The position numbers and the translations under genes are program-made. From Gymnopilus junonius (taxonomy: Eukaryota; Basidiomycota; Agaricomycetes; Agaricales; Galerinaceae): a stretch of 64,000 nt of DNA. The first letter of the stretch is position 1, and each line of letters starts with the position of its first letter. The stretch spans positions 170,259 through 234,258 of the forward strand of contig JADNYJ010000055.1 of NCBI GenBank assembly GCA_015501075.1. The letters are read 5' to 3'. The notes under the pieces are model-generated. The model saw only the letters and a list, made by a program, of their open reading frames with translations. It ran no database searches and was not told where the DNA came from. Shown piece by piece: positions 21,600 to 31,615 of the stretch.

Positions 21600-23537
21600 A
21601 TGTCTTCTCCTCAGTCCCCAATTTGTGTCCAATTCCCTTCACCTTCCAAGACCGCTCTCAAATCTTCTTCCTTACTATCTCTCTCGACTTTCAGTCCAAG
21701 ACTATGGGCTGTCTCCTTTGGTAAGGAATTACCTCTATGGGGCATCTTGATATAATTGCTGAAATATATGTCCTTGATTTTAGCGCGTTCATCCATCCTA
21801 TCTGTCCTCGAAAACGCGATCACGGTCGGACACCTGACAATCTCCGATTCCGAAGGGACCCTCTACTATGGGAATTACAGAAAAGGCTGCAATGACGTCC
21901 ACCTCAAGATAACAAATGACAATTTTTGGTTTCGCATATTGCTGTAAGTATCTGATGACTCTTCTTCGTTAATATTCGCTCATCTTCACAAATAGTTCTG
22001 GCGACCTTGGATGTATGTTAAAATTTTGCACCACTGGCATAGCAATGCTCACCCTTCCTCAGTTAGCGAAGCATACATGCTCGGAGATGTCCAAGTATCT
22101 TCTCTAAAGGGAGCTATGGATGTAAGCACCTGTTCAATTTCGACTATGTCGTCGAATTAATGTTTGTCTCTCAGCTATGGCTCGAAAATCAATCAGGCAT
22201 GGAAGAAACATTGTCATCCACTGTTGCCAAAGTCTCTTCCGCAATTTCAGGACTCTATAACAGCTTCCTCGGTCAGACACATTCACAAGCGCGTCTTAAT
22301 GCCATTGCTAGCTACGATCAATCCAACGAGCTGTTCAAGGTAGGCAAATTTGAAGTGACCCACTTTCTACTCCTGACATCTCTTGCAGGCCTTTCTCAGC
22401 AAGGAAATGATGTACTCATGCGCACTATGGAGTGAAACAGAGGGCGGCGTGAGAGGTGATCTGGATATGGGACCCAGTCCTGATGATCTCGAAGCTGCTC
22501 AGCTCCGTAAAATTCGTCATGTGCTTCGTGCCGCTCGGGTTAGGCCCGGTCATCGAATCCTTGAATTCGGTAGTGGATGGGGTGGCCTTGCAATTGAGGT
22601 ATATTATAACTCTATCGCCTAGAAAACCTTTGCTTACGAAGTCATAGGCCGCACGCTCATTCGGCTGCGAAGTTGACACGTTGACACTATCAATCGAACA
22701 AAAAAGGCTTGCCGAAGAGCGCATAAAGGAAGCTGGCTTGGAAAGCCGTATTCGGGTGCATCTCCTCGATTACCGAGAAATACCTGCCGAATTTGAGAAA
22801 GCCTTCGACGCTTTCGTCAGTGTTGAAATGCTCGAGGTACGTTTACCTTTGACTTCATCCCCACCAGTCTAATAACGACTTTCCAGCATGTTGGTACAAA
22901 ATATTACAATTTATATTTTAAACTCGTGGATTTCGCTTTGAAATCAAAAAATGCTACGGCCGTCGTCACTGCGTCTACTTTTCCAGAGTCCAGATTCTCT
23001 GGCTATCAGTGAGTAAAATTGTTCTTAATAAATAAAATAACACGACATATCTAAGTCTGTACTCTAGAGCGGAAGACTTCATGCGGAAATACATGTGGCC
23101 AAACTCTTGTTTGCCAAGCGCGACTGCTCTTATTACAGCCGCTCACACAGCTTCGCAAGGTCGCTTCACTGTAGAAGGAGTCGAAAATCATGCTGCACGT
23201 AAGTTAACGATTCCCTTCTTCAATTAAAACCATTTCTCATCTCTCCGTAGACTATCCTCGAACACTACGGGAATGGGGTAGGAGACTCGATGCAAATTTG
23301 ACGCCAGATCTGATTGTAAAGGACTACCCGGCCCTCCGTGACCCAATCGAGTTCGCCACCTTCAAACGCAAATGGCACTATCTTTTTGCATATGCAGGTG
23401 CCGGATTTTCCAAGGGCTACATTACGTGCCATATGATCACATTTATTCGTGAGGTTAGTATTCATCTATTCTTCGTTGGTCCTCTTTACTAAGCGGCATA
23501 CCATCAGAACGATACACCTAGTCTACGATGCGACTGA
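21600..23537 (+). CDS. Cyclopropane-fatty-acyl-phospholipid synthase family methyltransferase
   Basis: From the ATG at 21600 (A at -3), nine or so exons join in frame. Landmarks are an N-terminal domain (VGHLTISDSEGTLYYGNYRK, EAYMLGDVQVSSLKGAMD), the substrate-side motif YDQSNELFKAFLSKEMMYSC, the SAM-binding glycine motif LEFGSGWGGLAIE, IRVHLLDYREIP, and the catalytic VEMLEHVGTKYY block, then a C-terminal FAYAGAGFSKGYI segment. The last coding exon is very short (NDTPSLRCD, TGA at 23535). The family transfers a methyl or methylene group from S-adenosylmethionine to unsaturated acyl chains in membrane lipids; fungal relatives also include sphingolipid C9-methyltransferases, but the YDxxNxLF and GWGG motifs here are closer to CFA synthases. 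Fungal copies are often suspected of bacterial origin; the dense introns show long residence here. Confidence 0.88.
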
Positions 23538-24327
23538 TATCGTGCTTGATACCCAATTCGCCTACGCAAAATTAAAACGAGTTCATGACTTCGAACATAC
23601 TAGGGTTGTATCATTATCATTATCATTCTGTCTTGGATGGATCCTTTAGATGAGTTTAGGATATTTAACGTGTAATCACGGAAGGAAAGGCATCTATAGA
23701 GCACATGTAACATATTTGCGCGCAATACCACATCTTCTATCTCCTCACTATTTTCATCTTCAAAGAATATACATCGGGGTCGACTTGGTAGCTGAAATGA
23801 TCAGAAGATCTTTTCCAACCACTAGTATTCGAGACACGTCGGAACATTGTCACTGTCAGACAGTTATGCAGGCACTTGTATATCGTCCGATCCCCCTCTT
23901 TCCGTCCTCTTTCCGCCCCTTGCACCTTCTGTAAAGCGTCCGAAAGGTTACGATCTACCCTTTTCGGAAGGTCATTCGTCTTTTATGGAAGTCTGATAAA
24001 TATAGACAGAGTCAGTTGACTGTATCCTCGAAAACCACCGCCTCCGACTTTGACATGGCCTCGATAGGAGACTCTTTAACTCGGTTCAAGAACATTTTAA
24101 AGATTATGCTTTATTCATAATGTCAATTGTAGGGAATCACAGTATCGACAGGGGTATGCAGCTTTGCCCAGAAAAGCGACTAATTAGTCACTACCGCCAT
24201 GGTAGATAGGAAATACATGATGTGTAAATATCTAATGACCAGAAATAGAAAACAAGTGAGTTGATAAGACATAGCAGTACTGAAAATTACGATTAAGGAT
24301 AGAAAGTCGTTCCGTGGAATATGTAGG
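23538..24327. other. Intergenic, convergent 3' ends
   Basis: About 790 bases between the stops of the CFA-type gene and the kinesin gene. AT-rich in parts, with a short TATCAT tandem run near 23615. No coding evidence on either strand. Confidence 0.6.
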
Positions 24328-27300
24328 TCAAGACGTTAGTCGAGTGGGATCCAATTTAGTTATCCATGATTGTAACTCTTTGGAATTAGGAGCGGCGAGA
24401 GCATGAGAGTTGGAGGATGTAAAAAGAGTGAACGAGTGTGGTTTCTTAAAACAATGAACATATGATTATGAGGTCGGAAGGGATGTTAGGACTTACTCCT
24501 AGGAGCGACTCCTTATGAGGGTCGCTTTCTACGTTTACGCCCGTCAGACTGATGATACCAGTCTCTTCCAGCTCGTTAGAGTGGGCGAATATGTGTAAAT
24601 AGGGCCTGAGATGAAGTTGGTTAAATGTCTTCAAGCAGACGTATCTTTGCTTGCACCTTTTCAAAACAAACCACTTTCGTTCCCAGATATCTCGACTTGC
24701 ATCCGTAAGGATCATCAGATGGCCTTTCTTCGTTGCTCCATCACTTTGACATAATATTAGATTCAAGTTCAGAATAAATCGTGTTGGAAGACCCATACCT
24801 CCGAGGAATAACTTTGGTCTGAGAAATCAACTTCAGACCATCGAGAGATCCAATGTCTGGGGTCTCTTTCGAGGGTTCACTCTCTTCAAGGTCAGTTGGA
24901 TCTTGACTAAGAACAATCTGTCATCCCGGCCATCAGTAAACCCGTTGAAGCCGAACGACACGGTCAGACCTTTCCACGATGCCCAAATTGCTTCTGCCAC
25001 AAAGCCAGAGACCTTCGCAATATATCGTCTGCGCGCCAAGCCAGGGCGTCTAGGGGTATAGGTTTAGGCGGTGAAGCAGCGAGGATGACTCTAATGGCTT
25101 GTACATCTGCTGCCCTTCGTTCTGTGGTAATCAGCCTCGTATAATCTTCAACTACAGAAATACCACGAGGTTTCCAAGTTCCGAGAGTTTCTTCTCCTCT
25201 AACATACTTTTCAGATGTATCAAGTCGCCAGAGATCTTTGGCGGAGCGCGTCAGGGGAGGCGACAAGCGTACACTGAAAAGTGTGCTAGTTTTGGAGAGG
25301 ATCTTGTTCGAACCAAAAAACGTGAGAAGTTTTGAGGGCGGACCAGCATCTCGAGATTGCATGGCTACTGCAATATCCGTGCTGAACTGGACAGGGTCAC
25401 TGCATGTCTCAACTGCAACGGACCATGTGAGCTGAAGCATTACACGTTGGTTAGACGCAGTAACACGATTCAGAAGAACCGAGTCATGAACACCCGAATC
25501 CCAAAGCGCTTCACCAGAGAGTGCTCCTGAGCCGTCGGGTTTGAATTCCACTGCTTGTTCTTTCAGAATTGGAAGGTTGACTAACGCTTTAGACGAAGAG
25601 TCATGTATTCTGCCCTTGGCATCCAACAAGCGCACATTTCCGATGCGGACCTTCGTGAGCTCCTGCCAGGGGAGCTGCAGGCCGGAATTGGAAAATAGAG
25701 AGACAATTATTTGTCTTTGCAATCCTTGATGCAAAGAGAAAACACCTGGATCGAGACTACCCTGGGAAACAACGGGAACCGGGGCATAGGAGCCGTCCGG
25801 TCCAAGTTCGCATACCTGAAGCCATGCCACTACGTCATGTACTTGCTCAACCACGAAGTCGTTTTCAGAACGACGCATAGGAGGCAAAGAGGCGGCGGGC
25901 AAGGATTCTTGCGAAGGGGAGGAGGGGTTGGGCCGAGTGTAATGCTTTTGCTCTCGCATTTCATCCCATCTTTCCATACGTTCCAGATAAGTGGGTTTGA
26001 GAGCAGCAAAAAATTCGATCGGAGCATAGCCTTGACGCAAATGATTTAAGACTCTAGACGTGGTCACGATAGTGAAATTGCGCCTGAATTTCAGCTCGGA
26101 GAGGGAAGACACATCCATGTCCAGAGCTGTGGATGGGAACACTTCTTCGGCAGCGACAGAAGATCCGACAAATGACGAGAGTCGTACTTGGAAGTGCACA
26201 CCACGGAAGTCATGAGACGACAATCCTTTGACCTGGTCAATGGTGAGAAAAAAGGTTAACTTACTGCCTGGTGGAACAGTTGCGGGAACAGGGGAAGAGG
26301 AGCGGGTAGTTGGAGATGAGTGGGATGAGGTATTTTGGTATTTAGGAGACAGGACCACATTGACGACTTTGATGTCGACACGGCACGAACCAATGGCTTC
26401 AGACGTGTATCGACAGAAGATCGGTACCGTGGAGTTCGATGATAGCCTGCGTGAAAGTGTGGCTAAAGATATCAAAGCATTTCCAATGAAGGAGTACTCT
26501 GGAGGAGGCGAGTCGAAGAAGGGTTCATCAGAAGAGAAGTGTTGCGTATAAGACGGTCGGTCAATGTAGGTCGTTAGATTTCTCATGCGCTGAAGCTGCT
26601 GGTGCATACGGTCCAAAGACCAGGCATATATGGCATTATGCCTCTTGTCCAACACCTTCACGGCAACGGACGGCTGAGTTGCTGAGGCCAAAATAGGATC
26701 AACGACATCCCCAAATTCGTCTAGACCAGCAATAGTGTCCACAGCAGAAGTCGGAGCCGCGAGGGAACCACCGGAAGCTATTGTAAAATTATAAGCCACT
26801 TCTTTCCCCAGTTCTTTACTAAATTAGAGATGTTATTCAAGAAGCCGTGAAGAATGATGACCGAAAGAAGATTCACCTAATAACATTAGCTTCTTTGAGA
26901 GCCACGGCATGTGTTAGGATGACCTCTGCCATAGAAAACGAGCGGTGAGCCCTCCACCGGTCAAGAACTTTCCTGATCAGTCTCAGTTGGCGGGCAGAGA
27001 AAATGACAGGTTCAAAATCCACAACCGTCTCTGTATCGCCCTTGGCTCGAGCTTCAATGAGACGCTTCATTTGGGTCCGGACGAGTCGCAGCTGGTGTTC
27101 CATATGCTCTTTCTCGATCTTTAAATCTTCAGCCTCAGTGGAATCTCCCCTCATTTCCTCCAGCCTGCTTTCGAGCTGATTTTGCACATTTTTCAGCTCG
27201 CCATCAATGGCAGGACTTCCACCCCAGCTGGGCGCAGCATACAGACTGGTGTCGTCGGTGTTTGCATCACTGGTTTGCGGTCGACTTGTCTCGCTCCATA

Positions 27301-30300
27301 TATCGTCAGCTTGACTGAGACTACTCTCCGGACGCGACTTTGAATTATGGTCACGCATGGTCTTGACCTTTGTGATCTTTTCAAACAGCTTATTCAGATC
27401 ATCGTCGGGTAAATTGTCCAGGGCGGGGTCCAAGCCTAGTCGGGCCAATGCCGCTTCGCGCTTGGCAAAATTCCAGTCAACATCGAACTGTTCATCGGTG
27501 GAAGAGGTGGGTGAGTGTGGTGGTTGCGGTGAATTCTCGTTTGCATCCAAATCAGCCGCGGTGGTACTTAGATGCAAATTCGTCTTCGCGGTCGCACGAT
27601 CTCGCTGTTTGCGAACTTCCTCCGGATTGTTAAACCTGAAAACATGGTTGTCTCCTACACCCCGTAAATTACAAAATGAGCAAAGACAATATTCATGAAA
27701 ACGATACTACAAACCGAGAATGATCCGGAACCCAGACCGGAGCTTCTGAGGCTATAGTGTTAAATGAATGAATGAGCTGACAAACTTTTACAGAACGTCG
27801 ATCAGAATAAACTTCACCTGTCCGGGTAGAAGCTGCTTGCCATTCAAGAACTGGATGATGAAACGACAGATTAGCAACGAAGTAAAAAATCGTATCTGAA
27901 AGGAAAAAAAGAGCTACTGTACCGTAACACTGTTTGGCATGCAGACAATCAAGACCTTGCCATCCGTATGCTCAAAATAGCAGTGCTCCTCGAGGATGTT
28001 ATCCCCACTCAGTCTAATTGCAGCAGGCTTGTCGCTATCGAGTCGACCAACCTAATCGATTTGAATAAGAGAAGGGCTTTTTCTTTGAAAGGGAACATGA
28101 AAGTTCTAAATGACGTACGACAGTCTTCCCCGGTTTGAGTTGGTAGATCAAGCACTCGCTCATGAGAGGATCTTGAAAAATGTAAAGCAAGAGTTAGTTT
28201 GGTTAGATTGCCAGGTATCGCTGCATTTGACCTTCATTCTGTGAAGATTAAAATGATAGACTTCTCTTTAGTTAACCGACTCGCTTTGCATGTATAGAGA
28301 CAAACGCACCAGATTGACGAGATGAGGCATCTAACGACCATGTGACTATTAGCGTTAAAGAGTCTGCTGACGAGGATAGGACTCACCTTCTTGGGAGTAT
28401 GTACGCCAACCAGATTCTTCTCCACTGTAATACCCAACTCTTCCAAAGCCTTCTCCCGTTCCTTCTGTACCTCTTGCGTTCTCTCCAGTTTCTCCTCCCA
28501 GGTCTCGTTCAAACTCTGCATGAGTTTCTCGCTCGTTTCCATCTGCTCTTGAAGCTCTGCTTTGGTGACAGTCCTGATCCGACCATCCTTAGTCTGATAT
28601 GTGACTTTCTGCTTTTCGGGAGGTACTGTCGGGTCATATGTAGCTTCCGTAGTTGCTCCTGCAACACGAGCTAGATCATAGAAAAGTCGAAAGAAAAAAG
28701 CAAGCCAAGCAAGGGGCGGGTAAGACGATCATTTTTCAAGTAAGATTAAAACGAGTCAAGTGAAAAATGCGATCGAATCGTACCTCGTAGTACCTCGAGC
28801 TCTTCTTTAAGTTCGCGCACCAGCTTCGCATTAGGATCCTCGTTGACCACTGCCTTATTCTTAATCTTCTTGGCCTGATCGGCATACCGCAAGGTACTTA
28901 GAGTTTCCTCATAATCAGCCGGCGAGATAGCAGCGATCATGGCAGTCTTTGAGTTGCCTCCAAGACTGTCCTTCAACAACCAAGTAAGGACCTGGAAAAG
29001 ATAACCAATTATTAACGTCTGTCTTGGCGCAGTAATAACGCGACTTGAGCACATACTGAATCTCGGTACGGGACAAACTCTTCTGGCTTCTTCTTGCCCT
29101 TCTTGCCCTCGCTCTGGCTGGCCATTGCCAATGCCGAGATGACTTTACCGAGCGTGGTGAGCGACTTGTTAATGTTGGCTCCTTCTTTGAGTCGCTGGCC
29201 CGTCGCACCGGTCGAGTTGGCACGTTCGGATCCGGCCAGATCGACCAAGCTTATGCGGGGCATTAGTGGAATTTGGGGTAGATAGCGCGCTGGTGTAACA
29301 CCCACCTGATGCGGGAAACCTTCTCGGTATCCAAATTTGTGCCTTCATCACGCTTTTTCATTGTAAGCAGGAGCGTAAATACAGCATGAGAACGGGAAGA
29401 ACTGGAAGGATTCAAGAAGTAGTAGTTAAGCGCTTTGCATGCCAAAAGATCCAATGGAGTGGCTCGTACGTTTCGTTCATGTTTGTCGCAGCGACCGTGC
29501 GTGCCTTATTACCTTCGTCCATGAGGGTCATCATCTCTTCATAACTTCCAACGACCAGTTTGCTCAGATCCTCGACGTAAGGTCCCAAGCTCGGATGCTC
29601 ACGAACCCTCAGGTTCCCAGAGTTCTTTGGATTGAGCAAGTCGCGCACTTTCTCATTGTAAATCTAACGCCATGTTGAATGCATTTATAGGAGTCGAATT
29701 GATGTTGCGCCCTACCTCGATGTAGGAGACTTCGACAGTGAAATTTAAATTTGAATCTTGTTCTTTCTTCTGATTTACACGCTGAAATAGCTCAGAACAG
29801 GTGAGTGGGATGATTCCCTTGTCAGGGCCGTCTGCATGGATCGGACAAGGGTGAATAATGAATATTCAGGAGAGAGGTGTTTGGAGACGTACATCCCATC
29901 ATACTGAAAGCCTGGTCAATTCATGGTCATTTGCTTCTTCACAAGGGATTGGACTCACCTATAAGATTTCCCGGACCCTGAGCACGAGATGATAACATGT
30001 TAGAGCTCCACCGACCTACTCACTCTTTTGCACACTACACACCAGTTTGACCATCTAGAATAAGCATTACAACAGAATTCACAATGTCAACGCGAAGGAG
30101 ACTCACAAGCTAGAATACAAGCATTGAACCCCGAAAACCCATGATCTAAAAGTTCCTTCCCCAAGTCGTCGTACAGTGTTTGCTGAGAGCAATATCCGGG
30201 CTCGTCTCGTGGACCTGCCGACCAGTAGGATTTGTCAAAGCTGAAAGCCATGGTCTTGCGCTCCGTTGCACGTTTCGAGTCTGCGATGAGCCGCCTCGGG

Positions 30301-30503
30301 TGGGTCGAGGAAGGTTTGGTTTCCTTGCATTCGAATGAGCGGCTTTGCCCCACGCGCGAGCTCTGTGGAATTGCGGAATGGCCATGAGAAGAAAGGGGAA
30401 TGAGCGATTGAAGGACGGAATGCAAGAAGGACGGCGCACCTCGCGAGTTGAGCGGTCGACATCGAACGACGACCTTGATGTTCCCATCGCCCGGTTCTGC
30501 CAT
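24328..30503 (-). CDS. Kinesin-3 (KIF1A/Unc-104 type) motor, with an apparent frame break in exon 2
   Basis: A plus-end microtubule motor for vesicles and early endosomes. In order: motor domain from [20 protein letters not shown] (30503), P-loop GQTGSGKS spread over very short exons near 29960-30054, switch 1 [13 protein letters not shown], switch 2 [10 protein letters not shown]; neck and coiled coil; FHA domain ([37 protein letters not shown]) near 27600-28170; KIF1B-type and DUF3694 regions in the long exon 24964-26799; and a C-terminal PH domain ([35 protein letters not shown]) for phosphoinositide cargo, TGA at 24328. This is the full kinesin-3 layout. In exon 2 the frame changes between PPEA and [13 protein letters not shown] (about 30279-30305), and no GT lies in that interval to allow an intron. 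An assembly indel is likely. Confidence 0.93.
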
Positions 30504-30808
30504 TGTGAGAGATCAAGGATAGACGGAGGCCCACGACGACGCGAGGTCGCTGGACAGAGAGCAAGAGGGAAGGCAGGCAGGAGGGGTCGGGGGTAGTCGA
30601 GGTGCAAAATTGAGTTGAAGGAACGCGTGCAGACTTGGGCCTGACAACAGAACACTGCAACTCACGCGTAACGCGCTAATTAGGAAACGAGGGGGTTCAT
30701 CACATGCGAGTGCACAATGGATTGGTATTGTATGTACAGATTATATTACATGGAATAAGATACTTTTTATCATGGTATTAGACGCCTCCGTAGTGAATGG
30801 AGAATATC
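30504..30808. other. Kinesin-3 upstream region and IMP3 3' end
   Basis: About 300 bases between the kinesin start and the IMP3 stop, both on the minus strand. Presumed promoter of the kinesin gene and the IMP3 3' untranslated region. Nothing else recognised. Confidence 0.5.
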
Positions 30809-31553
30809 TCATAGCAGGTCAAAATCATCGAGCTGCGGCGGAAAATCAGCGAACAGAAAGGTATGCAAAGCAAAGCAGAATACCTCGTCGTTGTATTGCA
30901 TGACGGTGCGCTTGAGTTTCGACGAGTCTACCCAGGTGACAAAGTCTTCCATGTGTCTGTGGATGGATTGGTAAAAAGCCAAAGACTGCAAAGACAGACC
31001 GACCTCGTTACTAGATATGCAGGATCTGTGATGGCATCCGGACCTACACGGACATGGCCTTGCTCTATGAATTTGACAGCCTGGGCGGCAATGATAAAAT
31101 TTCTTGGCTGCAGAAAAGAAGAGGACTTACGGCACTGACTGTCTCTGCCATTTTGGACATGCACATAAAGACGGCGAGACGCCTCCGGCAAAAGGCGGAG
31201 ACGGTAAGCTTGTTTTCGATGTCGCTGAGTTTGGCGGAGGAGTTGAGGACGCCGATGTCGTAGAGCTTGGAGAGGAGCTGGGCCTGCATGCGGGCGCGGA
31301 AGGGGTCCTGGGCGGGGAGGAGAGAGAGCCTGTGCGCGTAGGAGCGCAGAGAGCCGCAGAGCTTGTTGTATTTTGTGTAGTCCTCGCGATCCTGGATGTG
31401 ATAGCGGCGCATGACCTTGATCTCGCGCAGGTTGGCATCCTGCTTCCACTGACGGCTGTGAGGGCAGTGACAAGGAGAAAAGAGAGCACATACATTGAGA
31501 AAGTCGACTTTTTTGAGGAGCCTCTGCTCGTGGTGCTTGAGTTTCCTGACCAT
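30809..31553 (-). CDS. IMP3: U3 snoRNP protein IMP3
   Basis: From the ATG at 31553 the protein starts [20 protein letters not shown], the conserved IMP3 N-terminus, followed by [20 protein letters not shown], a [18 protein letters not shown] helix and an S4 RNA-binding domain ([20 protein letters not shown]), ending QYNDELDDFDLL with TGA at 30809. Four introns are needed; the third is placed so that TVSA joins AVKFIEQ, which restores the family sequence. IMP3 stabilises the U3 snoRNA-pre-rRNA duplex in the small-subunit processome in the nucleolus. The size is typical. The start codon lies only 62 bases from that of the divergent LDB gene. Confidence 0.95.
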
Positions 31554-31615
31554 TGTGGTGGTTGCCAAAAGAGGGCGCACGTGTCGTCGGTGCTCTGTTC
31601 CATGCCACTGTGCAG
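31554..31615. promoter_or_regulatory. Very short divergent promoter, IMP3 / LDB
   Basis: Only 62 bases separate the two start codons. Unless one gene starts transcription inside the other, the 5' untranslated regions must be very short or overlap. A CAG directly precedes the LDB ATG and could be the acceptor of a 5' untranslated intron whose upstream exon would then lie inside IMP3. Confidence 0.5.
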
